A stretch of DNA of 31,331 bases, taken from JBDRNE01 sp043812935 (GTDB lineage Bacteria; Omnitrophota; Gorgyraeia; Tantalellales; Tantalellaceae). Position 1 is the first letter of the stretch. Each line of letters opens with the position of its first letter. The stretch covers positions 1-31,331 of the forward strand of contig JBDRLO010000018.1 of assembly GCA_043812935.1 (NCBI GenBank). The letters run 5' to 3'. The notes under the pieces were generated by a model. That model made no database searches. It worked only from the letters and a program-made list of their open reading frames with translations, and was not told the origin of the DNA. This document shows positions 14,380 through 21,758 of this stretch, in pieces. The position numbers were made by a program, and so were the translations under genes.

Positions 14380-16830
14380 ATGCCAGCATTTAACAGATTT
14401 ACGGAAAGAGCACGAAAAGTTATTCTTTTAGCTAAAGAGGAAGCAAAAAGTCTTAATCATGATTATATTGGGACCGAACACATATTGTTAGGCTTGATTA
14501 AAGAAGGTGAAGGTGTAGCAGCCGCGGTATTAACAAGTCTTGGAATGGATTCTGATAAAATTCGCGTTGAAATTGAAAAGCTTGTCCAACCGGGGTCGGC
14601 AAAAATAATGGAAAGCGATATACCTTTTACGCCGCGTGCGAAAAAAGTTATTGAACTTGCTATGGATGAAGCGCGTAATCTCGGACATAACTATATCGGA
14701 ACGGAACATATATTGCTGGGCCTTATCCGCGAAGGAGATGGAGTGGCAAGCCAGGTTCTTTTGAATGTAGGGCTTGACCTTAAAACTGTAAGGGATGAAG
14801 TTTTAAACTTGTTAGGGTCGTCAGTGCCCGGATATAGCGCAATTTCAGGTGCGGATGCGAAGCGTAAAAAACGTACTAAAACTCCGGCTTTGGATTCTTT
14901 TGGCAGGGATCTTACGGAAATGGCAAGTCAGGATGAATTAGATCCTGTGATCGGCAGGGATAAAGAAATACAAAGGGTTATTCAGATTCTAAGCCGGCGT
15001 AAAAAAAATAATCCGATCTTAATCGGGGAAGCCGGTGTCGGGAAAACGGCTATTGTTGAAGGGTTGGCGCAGAAAATAATAGCGGGAGATATTCCGGAGG
15101 TGCTTAAAGGAAAGCGTCTTTTAATACTTGATTTGGCAATGATGATTGCCGGAACAAAGTATCGCGGACAATTTGAAGAACGGATTAAAGCCGTTATGAA
15201 AGAAATTAAGGATACCCCGGAGGTTATAGTTTTTATTGATGAGATACATACTCTTGTTGGAGCTGGCGGCGCGGAAGGCGCAATAGACGCGTCGAATATT
15301 TTAAAACCTTCCCTGCAAAGAGGAGAAATTCAGTGTATCGGGGCTACGACATTGGATGAATACCGCAAAAATATTGAAAAAGATCCGGCTTTGGAAAGAA
15401 GATTTCAGCCCGTAACGGTTGATCCTCCAAGTGTTGAAGAAACTATAAAAATATTAAACGGATTACGGGATAAATATGAAGCGCATCATAAGATAAAGTT
15501 TTCCGACAAAGCGCTGGAAGCCGCGGCGAAAATGTCGGATCAATACATTAGCGGCCGGTTCTTGCCGGACAAAGCAATTGATCTTATTGATGAAGCTGGT
15601 TCCAAAGCTAAACTGTCAACAATGGTGTTGCCTAAAGAGTTAACGGAAGAGGAAAAGAAAATAGAAGAGATTAGACGGGAAAAGGAAGAAGCGGTTAAAG
15701 AGCAGGATTTTGAAAAAGCTGCGCGATTTAGAGATTCAGAACGTAAAGCCCGAGAAGATTTGGAACAGAAAAAAATTGAATGGAAAAGCGGAAAGAATAA
15801 ACAGGATGTTATAGTTTCTGATGAAGATATAGCGACTATTGTTTCGGATTGGACGGGAATTCCATTAGTTAAAGTTGAAGAAAAAGAATCAGAAAAATAT
15901 CTTAGGCTGGAAGAAGGGCTAAAAGCGCGGGTAGTCGGCCAGGATGAGGCTATAACAGCTATTGCTCATGCGGTAAGGCGTTCACGCGCGGGAATAAAGG
16001 ATCCTAATCGTCCCATAGGCACTTTTATTTTTATGGGGCCTACGGGTGTCGGAAAAACGTTATTAGGCCGGAAACTGGCTGAGATAATGTTCGGAGATGA
16101 AGACGCTGTTATTCAGATTGATATGTCTGAATATATGGAAAAGTTTAATGTGTCAAGGCTGGTTGGAGCGCCTCCCGGATATGTCGGATATGAGGAAGGC
16201 GGTCAGTTGACCGAAAAAGTAAGAAGGCGTCCTTATTCTGTAGTACTTCTTGATGAAATAGAGAAAGCGCATCCGGATGTTTTTAATATACTTCTTCAGC
16301 TTTTGGATGAAGGCCGTCTTACGGATTCCTACGGCAGGAAAGTGAGTTTTAAAAACACAATACTTATTATGACTTCGAATATAGGCGCAAATTTGCTGAA
16401 AAAAGCAGGAGCTATAGGATTTAAAACTCAAGAGGAAGAAGAAGGGTATAAGGAAATGAAGGGAAGGCTTTTAGAAGCCGTAAAGAAAACTTTTAAACCG
16501 GAATTTTTGAATAGAATTGATGATGTAATTGTATTTAGAAGTTTGACAAGAGCCGATCTGAAGCAAATAGTCGAAATAGAAATTAAAGAAGTAGCTGAAC
16601 GATTAAAGGAAAAAAATATTGAACTCTTACTTGATAACAAATCCAAAGCTTTTCTTATTGATAAAGGTTTTGACAAGGTTTTTGGGGCGCGGCCCTTAAA
16701 AAGGACTATTCAGCGTTATCTTGAGAATCCTTTAGCTGAGGAAATTTTGTCGGGTGCGTTTAAAGACGGGACTAAAATTAAAGTAACTGCGCCAAAAGGC
16801 AAAACGGAATTGAAATTCTCAAAAGAATAA
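14380..16830 (+). CDS. clpC: ClpC, AAA+ unfoldase of the ClpCP protease
   Basis: The 816-residue Hsp100 protein has two N-domain repeats, each with GTEHILLGLI (31-40 and 107-116); the glutamates of these GTEH motifs contact phosphoarginine in Bacillus ClpC. AAA1 has Walker A GEAGVGKT (216-223) and Walker B FIDE (285-288). A UVR middle region (about 420-460) is the hallmark separating ClpC from ClpA/ClpB, and AAA2 has Walker A GPTGVGKT (about 553-560). An IGF tripeptide at 679-681 matches the ClpP-docking loop. It unfolds substrates, including McsB-marked ones, for ClpP. A strong GGAGGAG precedes the ATG. clpP is not in the window. All motifs are intact. Confidence 0.97.
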   Translation: MPAFNRFTERARKVILLAKEEAKSLNHDYIGTEHILLGLIKEGEGVAAAVLTSLGMDSDKIRVEIEKLVQPGSAKIMESDIPFTPRAKKVIELAMDEARNLGHNYIGTEHILLGLIREGDGVASQVLLNVGLDLKTVRDEVLNLLGSSVPGYSAISGADAKRKKRTKTPALDSFGRDLTEMASQDELDPVIGRDKEIQRVIQILSRRKKNNPILIGEAGVGKTAIVEGLAQKIIAGDIPEVLKGKRLLILDLAMMIAGTKYRGQFEERIKAVMKEIKDTPEVIVFIDEIHTLVGAGGAEGAIDASNILKPSLQRGEIQCIGATTLDEYRKNIEKDPALERRFQPVTVDPPSVEETIKILNGLRDKYEAHHKIKFSDKALEAAAKMSDQYISGRFLPDKAIDLIDEAGSKAKLSTMVLPKELTEEEKKIEEIRREKEEAVKEQDFEKAARFRDSERKAREDLEQKKIEWKSGKNKQDVIVSDEDIATIVSDWTGIPLVKVEEKESEKYLRLEEGLKARVVGQDEAITAIAHAVRRSRAGIKDPNRPIGTFIFMGPTGVGKTLLGRKLAEIMFGDEDAVIQIDMSEYMEKFNVSRLVGAPPGYVGYEEGGQLTEKVRRRPYSVVLLDEIEKAHPDVFNILLQLLDEGRLTDSYGRKVSFKNTILIMTSNIGANLLKKAGAIGFKTQEEEEGYKEMKGRLLEAVKKTFKPEFLNRIDDVIVFRSLTRADLKQIVEIEIKEVAERLKEKNIELLLDNKSKAFLIDKGFDKVFGARPLKRTIQRYLENPLAEEILSGAFKDGTKIKVTAPKGKTELKFSKE

Positions 16831-16890
16831 ACCGTAACGTTTAAAAATATTGTTAAGGTGAATGAAAACACTTAACTGAATGGATTTTTT

Positions 16891-17703
16891 ATGAGAATAA
16901 AACGGCTAATAAAAATTTTTGTCCAAAAAACTTTTATTAGTATTAAAACTTGGATAGAAGATTGCTTAAAATATATTGGCGGACTTTTTATCCTTCTTTC
17001 GCAGGCTGTTGTAGGGATATTTTCTGCGCATCCCAGACGGCGTCAAGTTTTGGAACAGATGAATAAAATCGGTGTAGCAAGTTTTCCGATAGTATTTTTG
17101 ATAAGTTTTTTTACGGGGATAGTGTTAGCGTTACAAAGCGCGTATCAGCTGATGCAGATGTCAGCTGAAATGTACATAGCTTCTTTAGTCGCATTGTCTA
17201 TTACGAGGGAATTAGCTCCGGTGTTAACCGCTTTAATTGTTGCCGGACGATGCGGCGCCGCTATAACAGCTGAATTAGGAACAATGAAAGTTACCGAACA
17301 AATTGAGGCGCTAGAAACATTGTCAGCTAATCCTGTGCAGTATTTAGTTACGCCGAGGTTTCTTGCTATGATTATCATGGTTCCGCTTTTAACCGTGTAT
17401 GCGGATTTTTTCGGTATAGCGGGAGGGTATCTTATCGGCATAAGCAAATTGCATATAACACATTCAATGTATATGAAAATGACCTGGGATCCCTTAGCAG
17501 TAAAAGATGTTATGACAGGATTGATTAAAAGCGTGTCTTTTGCCGCAATTATATGTATTATTTCGTGCTATGAAGGAATAAATTCGCAAGGTGGCGCGGA
17601 AGGAGTTGGACGATCTACAACATCAAGTGTTGTAAGGAGTTTTATTCTGATTATTATCGCGGATTGTTTTTTTACCGGGCTTTTTTATTTTGTAGCGCAT
17701 TAG
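16891..17703 (+). CDS. mlaE: MlaE, ABC lipid-transport permease
   Basis: The 270-residue inner-membrane permease of the MlaE/YrbE family has about five hydrophobic segments. An N-terminal amphipathic part is followed by SFPIVFLISFFTGIVLALQSAYQL, then the family signature ELAPVLTALIVAGRCGAAITAELGTMKVTEQIEAL near 108-145, and a C-terminal helix (SFILIIIADCFFTGLFYFVA). With MlaF and MlaD it forms the complex that moves phospholipids between inner and outer membranes. It lies 60 bases after clpC with only a weak ribosome binding site (GGA), so it might be read through from clpC or have its own unrecognised promoter. It leads the mlaE-mlaF-mlaD run. Confidence 0.95.
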   Translation: MRIKRLIKIFVQKTFISIKTWIEDCLKYIGGLFILLSQAVVGIFSAHPRRRQVLEQMNKIGVASFPIVFLISFFTGIVLALQSAYQLMQMSAEMYIASLVALSITRELAPVLTALIVAGRCGAAITAELGTMKVTEQIEALETLSANPVQYLVTPRFLAMIIMVPLLTVYADFFGIAGGYLIGISKLHITHSMYMKMTWDPLAVKDVMTGLIKSVSFAAIICIISCYEGINSQGGAEGVGRSTTSSVVRSFILIIIADCFFTGLFYFVAH

Positions 17704-17764
17704 AGGCATATTATTTGAAGGGATAAAATAAGGGTTTAAGCTAAAAATTATAAAAAGAATAATT

Positions 17765-18526
17765 ATGATTGAGTTAAAAAATATAAGCAAATCATTCAAT
17801 AAACAGCTGATTCTGAAAAATCTTAATCTTGAGATTAAAAAGGGCGAGTCATTGGTAATTATAGGCAGGTCCGGGTGTGGTAAGAGCGTTTCGTTAAAGC
17901 ATATGATAGGACTTGTAAGGCCGGATTCAGGGACGGTTCTGGTGGAAGGAATGGATATTTCAACGCTTAAGAGTAATGAGCTGGATCAGATGCGGTTAAA
18001 GTTTGGCATGCTTTTTCAAGGTGCCGCTCTTTTTGATTCATTAACTGTATTGGAAAATGTCGGGTTTCAACTTCTTGAGTATACGGATATGTCATATGTG
18101 CAGGTTAAGCGCCGTGTGTCAGAGTGTCTTGAAATGGTAGGGTTACATGGCATAGAAAACATGAAGCCTGCCGCGCTTTCAGGCGGTATGAAAAAAAGAG
18201 TTGGATTGGCGCGGGCAATAAGCATGAGCCCTAAAATTATTTTGTTTGACGAACCTACAACAGGAGTTGATCCGATTACCGGAGATGTTATTAATAAATT
18301 GATAAGGTATTTGCATAACACGCTTAAAACGACTTCGATAACTGTAACGCATGACATGAAAAGCGCTTATCAAATCGCGGACAGGATAGCCATGCTTTAT
18401 GATAAACAGATAATTGAGGTTGGTACGCCTGATGAAATAAAGAATTCAAAAAACCAAATTGTTCAGCAATTTATAAATGGCGACGCGGAAGGGCCTATAA
18501 CTGCTGGAATTGGTTCCAGATTTTAG
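17765..18526 (+). CDS. mlaF: MlaF, ABC lipid-transport ATPase
   Basis: The 253-residue ABC ATPase drives the MlaE permease. Walker A is GRSGCGKS (34-41), with the Mla-type Q-loop GMLFQGAALFDSLTVLENVGF. The signature LSGGMKKRVGLARAISMSP precedes Walker B IILFDEPTTGVDPIT, and the H-loop is in TVTHDM. The LSGGMKKRV form and FQGAALFDSL segment are typical of MlaF/Ttg2A rather than other importers. It starts 61 bases after mlaE and ends 13 bases before the mlaD ATG. The protein is complete and all nucleotide-binding motifs are intact. Confidence 0.95.
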   Translation: MIELKNISKSFNKQLILKNLNLEIKKGESLVIIGRSGCGKSVSLKHMIGLVRPDSGTVLVEGMDISTLKSNELDQMRLKFGMLFQGAALFDSLTVLENVGFQLLEYTDMSYVQVKRRVSECLEMVGLHGIENMKPAALSGGMKKRVGLARAISMSPKIILFDEPTTGVDPITGDVINKLIRYLHNTLKTTSITVTHDMKSAYQIADRIAMLYDKQIIEVGTPDEIKNSKNQIVQQFINGDAEGPITAGIGSRF

Positions 18527-18539
18527 AAGGGGGAAATAT

Positions 18540-19238
18540 ATGTTTAGGAATGAGAAGCTGGAATTGAAAGTGGGACTTTTTATGGGGGTCGGTGTGTTTT
18601 TAATGTTTCTAATAGTTTTTTCTATCAGCGATATGTATGTTTTGAAAAAAGGATATAACCTTTTTTCAGTGTTTGACAGGGTTAACGGGATAACCGAAAA
18701 TGCTCCGGTTAGGTTAGCCGGAGTTCATGTCGGGGATATTAAAAAAGCGGAAATTTATTTTGATGAAAAGGCAGGGAAACCACGGGTTAAATTGGATATA
18801 AGAATTAATGGTGACGTTAAGATCTCGGATGACGCGATTGCTAGAATAAACACGTTAGGTATTTTAGGGGAACAGTATTTGGAAATAACCCCGGGTATTT
18901 CCACTCGGTTTTTAGAATACGGGGATAAATTGTTGTCCAAAAATCCTATAAATGTCGGTTCTGAAATGGAAAAAATGAAAGAATTGATGCAAAACGCTTC
19001 TCAGCTGATGCAGCGTGTTGAACGTGGAGAGGGAACGCTGGGCAAACTTTTCACGGATGATACTTTATATGAAGATCTTACGGTTATTTTCGGCAGGCTG
19101 AAAAGAGGGGAAGGTACGCTGGGCAAACTTCTTGTGCAAGAAAAAGTGTATGACGATATAGAGTATTTTACGGATGACATTAAAAAACATCCATGGAAGC
19201 TTTTACATAAAGGTTCGAATGCTAACAATAAGAATTGA
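18540..19238 (+). CDS. mlaD: MlaD, MCE-domain substrate-binding protein
   Basis: From the ATG at 18540, with AGAAGGGGG just upstream (18525-18533), the product has 232 residues; an earlier in-frame codon at 18510 lies inside mlaF and is rejected. A single N-terminal membrane helix (about 10-30, LFMGVGVFLMFLIVF) anchors an MCE domain (about 35-120, FDRVNGITENAPVRLAGVHVGDI, ending LGILGEQYLEITPG). The C-terminal tail holds two repeats of GEGTLGKL (about 161-168 and 188-195), each followed by a Y(E/D)D motif. MCE proteins form a hexameric ring that binds lipid in the periplasm. The soluble carrier MlaC, MlaB and MlaA are absent here. Confidence 0.92.
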   Translation: MFRNEKLELKVGLFMGVGVFLMFLIVFSISDMYVLKKGYNLFSVFDRVNGITENAPVRLAGVHVGDIKKAEIYFDEKAGKPRVKLDIRINGDVKISDDAIARINTLGILGEQYLEITPGISTRFLEYGDKLLSKNPINVGSEMEKMKELMQNASQLMQRVERGEGTLGKLFTDDTLYEDLTVIFGRLKRGEGTLGKLLVQEKVYDDIEYFTDDIKKHPWKLLHKGSNANNKN

Positions 19239-19306
19239 GAATAACGTTTTTTATTTATCGAGAAATAATTTTTTATTAAGTTTTTGAAAAGGAAAGGAAT
19301 TGCAAT

Positions 19307-20344
19307 ATGACAATAAAATTTATTAGGGCCTTTTTTGTTGTCCTGAGCGCGGTTTGCGGATATTATTTATTACCGCTATTGCCGGTTGTGCCGGCATGTT
19401 CGCCTGCTCTTGGCGCGGGAATTGGGTTAGTTAGTTCGATTATCCTTATATTGATGGAAGCAAAGCTGAAAGGAGTTTCTTTGCGTGACCTTTCAGCGGC
19501 GTTGGTAGGACTTGGATTTGGGTTTTTTATGGCGTGGATGGTTACATTAATATTGCGGTTTATCCCGATGAATGAGATTTTTTATTCAGCTTTTAGGATA
19601 GTGTTCACTTTAGTATTTTGTTATTTAGGTATGGTAATATCTATAAAAGGAAAAGACGAATTCAATATAGTAATACCATATGTGAGATTTTCCCGTGAAG
19701 ACAGAAAAGACCAGCTGTATGTTTTAGATACCAGTGTTATTATTGATGGCAGAATAGCCGGTATATGTGAAACGGGTTTTTTAGAAGGAAAACTCATGGT
19801 GCCGCGTTTCGTGCTGAAAGAGCTGCAGCAGATCGCTGATAGCGCTGATGACGCCAAGCGTAACAGAGGACGCCGCGGACTGGATATGTTAGAACGGCTT
19901 AAGACGATAAAAGGCGCGGAAGTTATAATACACGAAGAACCGTTGTCTGAGATTAAAGAGGTGGATGCTAAACTTGTGCGTTTAGCAAAAATACTGGACT
20001 GTCCTATTGTTACAAACGATTTTAACTTAAATAAAGTTGCTAAACTGGAAGGTATAACAATTCTAAATATTAATGATCTTGCTAATTCCATGCGGCCTGT
20101 GGTTTTTCCAGGTGAACAGCTTAATGTTTATATCCGAAAAGAAGGAAAAGAAAGAAACCAGGGAGTTGCTTTTATGGATGACGGGACAATGATTGTGATT
20201 GATAACGCGAAAAAATTCATCGGTAAAAATATTAATATAACTATTACGAGTGTTTTACAAACTTCAGCAGGTAAAATGATATTTGCCAACTTTATAGAAA
20301 AAAACAATTCACAAAAACGGCGGGATCAGCATAGTAACGCGTAA
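19307..20344 (+). CDS. YacL-like membrane protein with PIN and TRAM domains
   Basis: The 345-residue protein has four N-terminal membrane helices (about 5-27, 34-50, 64-84 and 94-113). A PIN nuclease-like domain starts at VLDTSVIIDGRI with acidic D141 and D147 and continues to TNDFNLNKVAKLEG. A C-terminal TRAM domain (from about 270, PGEQLNVYIRKEG...QGVAFMDDGTMIVI) is a nucleic-acid-binding fold. This is the layout of Bacillus YacL and related proteins, presumed RNA nucleases of uncertain substrate. AAAGGAA precedes the ATG. It stands directly before ispF, as yacL does in Bacillus apart from the missing ispD. Domain calls are firm; the biochemical role is not established. Confidence 0.9.
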   Translation: MTIKFIRAFFVVLSAVCGYYLLPLLPVVPACSPALGAGIGLVSSIILILMEAKLKGVSLRDLSAALVGLGFGFFMAWMVTLILRFIPMNEIFYSAFRIVFTLVFCYLGMVISIKGKDEFNIVIPYVRFSREDRKDQLYVLDTSVIIDGRIAGICETGFLEGKLMVPRFVLKELQQIADSADDAKRNRGRRGLDMLERLKTIKGAEVIIHEEPLSEIKEVDAKLVRLAKILDCPIVTNDFNLNKVAKLEGITILNINDLANSMRPVVFPGEQLNVYIRKEGKERNQGVAFMDDGTMIVIDNAKKFIGKNINITITSVLQTSAGKMIFANFIEKNNSQKRRDQHSNA

Positions 20345-20368
20345 AAGATAAAGGTAGCGATTTAGACA

Positions 20369-20857
20369 ATGGAAGAAATGAGAATAGGTATCGGATATGA
20401 TATTCATAGATTAGACCATGGACAGGAAATGATTTTAGGCGGGTGTAATATAGATAGCCCGAAAGGTTCTGTCGGTCATTCAGACGGTGATGTGTTAATT
20501 CACGCGGTATGTGACGCTATACTTGGCGCTTTAGGCGCGCAAGATATAGGCATTATGTTTCCTGACACAGACAGTAAATATAAAAACGCTGACAGCGCGG
20601 AGTTTTTGTGTCAAATCAAAAACATAATGAAAGAAAAACAATATAAACTGAATAACCTGGATTCAGTTATTGTTTGTGAAGAACCGAAAATTGCCCTATA
20701 CCGAAAACAAATTATTAATAAACTGGGAGGCATTTTAGGGGTTTCTTCGGATAGAATAAATGTTAAGGGCAAAACATCTGAAAAAATGGGTGATATTGGC
20801 GCGGGTAAAGCTATTGAAGCTCAGGTGGTTGTTCTTTTGGAGAAAGAGTCTGGTTAG
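20369..20857 (+). CDS. ispF: 2-C-methyl-D-erythritol 2,4-cyclodiphosphate synthase
   Basis: The 162-residue enzyme of the MEP isoprenoid pathway forms the cyclic diphosphate from CDP-methylerythritol phosphate. Family motifs are GIGYDIHRLDHG (metal-binding Asp and His), GHSDGDVLIHAVCDAILGALGAQDIG, FPDTD, and the C-terminal KGKTSEKMGDIGAGKAIEAQ. Starts at 20369 and 20378 are both possible. IspD, usually adjacent or fused, is not in the window. The stop TAG and the preceding Gly codon coincide with the GGTTAG of a family A repeat, so the natural C-terminus may have been altered by the repeat. It lies 24 bases after the PIN-TRAM gene, probably in one transcript. Confidence 0.96.
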   Translation: MEEMRIGIGYDIHRLDHGQEMILGGCNIDSPKGSVGHSDGDVLIHAVCDAILGALGAQDIGIMFPDTDSKYKNADSAEFLCQIKNIMKEKQYKLNNLDSVIVCEEPKIALYRKQIINKLGGILGVSSDRINVKGKTSEKMGDIGAGKAIEAQVVVLLEKESG

Positions 20858-20897
20858 CCGGTTACCCTGTTAACCTGTTAACCAGTTAACCAGTTAA
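20852..20897 (+). repeat. Family A octamer-type repeat, copy 8 (contains ispF stop)
   Basis: ggttagcc-ggttaccc-tgttaacc-tgttaacc-agttaacc-agttaa: five to six 8-base units. The first unit supplies the ispF stop codon. Confidence 0.85.
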
Positions 20898-20910
20898 TGG
20901 AGATGAATAT

Positions 20911-21639
20911 ATGAATTTGATATATCTAATTATAGGGATAGTAGTTGGGTATTATATTATTGCGCGCGTGTTTTTTTCTGAAGCAATAGAAACTGCTTTG
21001 CAAAGAGACCCTGCCGCGCTCAATTCTTTGACAATAATTTTTACCTATTCAGGGTTTCATGCTCTTGTTTTATACAGAATAGCGCATTTTTTAAAAAAGA
21101 AATATTCCATTCCTTTTTTTTCGAGAATTATTTCACAATTTGCTAAGTGGATAACAGGTATTGAAATCCATCCGGGAGCAGTTATTGGTAAAGGTTTTTT
21201 TATTGATCATGGAATGGGTGTTGTTGTTGGTGAAACAACCGTGATAGGTGACAACGTGACGTTGTTTCAAGGAGTTACTTTAGGCGGAACCGGTAAGGAA
21301 AGAGGCAAACGCCATCCTACGCTGAAAAATGATATTGTAGTTGGCGCAGGTGCGAAAGTGTTGGGAAATATTACTATAGGCAATAATGTTTCTATTGGCG
21401 CGAATGCGGTAGTTCTTCGAGATGTACCTGATAATTCAACTGTAGTTGGTGTGCCCGGACGTGTAGCCAAAAAAAGCGGACGGCGTATTCCGGGCGGGAT
21501 AAATCTTGATTATACGTCTTTACCCGATCCGCTGCAAAAACAGCTTGAAAAATTGCAACATGAGATAGACCATATTGAACATGAAATCGAAGATTATCAT
21601 AGTAGGAAGGACAAAGAAGACAAAAAAATGGATGCTTAA
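20911..21639 (+). CDS. cysE: Serine O-acetyltransferase
   Basis: The 242-residue protein makes O-acetylserine from serine and acetyl-CoA, the first step of cysteine synthesis. A left-handed beta-helix of hexapeptide repeats carries the family core: GIEIHPGAVIGKGFFIDHGMGVVVGE, then VTLFQGVTLGGTGKERGKRHPTL and GAGAKVLGNITIGNNVSIGANAVVLRDVP. Unlike the E. coli enzyme it starts with a hydrophobic segment (residues 2-22), so it may be membrane-associated. The tail after about 205 is highly charged and probably coiled-coil (QKQLEKLQHEIDHIEHEIEDYH). The gene precedes cysS, linking cysteine synthesis to its tRNA charging, as in Bacillus. GGAGA precedes the ATG. Confidence 0.93.
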   Translation: MNLIYLIIGIVVGYYIIARVFFSEAIETALQRDPAALNSLTIIFTYSGFHALVLYRIAHFLKKKYSIPFFSRIISQFAKWITGIEIHPGAVIGKGFFIDHGMGVVVGETTVIGDNVTLFQGVTLGGTGKERGKRHPTLKNDIVVGAGAKVLGNITIGNNVSIGANAVVLRDVPDNSTVVGVPGRVAKKSGRRIPGGINLDYTSLPDPLQKQLEKLQHEIDHIEHEIEDYHSRKDKEDKKMDA

Positions 21640-21670
21640 ATGGGAGCGTAATTAGGCGTTTATCTAGTAG

Positions 21671-21690
21671 GGGACAGGCATGCCTGTCCC
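21671..21690. repeat. Family B REP-like element, copy 4: perfect 20-base palindrome
   Basis: GGGACAGGCATGCCTGTCCC is fully self-complementary and lies between cysE and cysS. It has the same arms as the copies at 9258 and 31274 but no loop and no T-run, so it is a REP-like hairpin rather than a standard terminator. Confidence 0.8.
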
Positions 21691-21758
21691 GAGCTTCTTA
21701 TAACAAAAACGATCAGGGTGTTTCATGAACCGCCCATATAGTTAATATGTGAAGAAAT

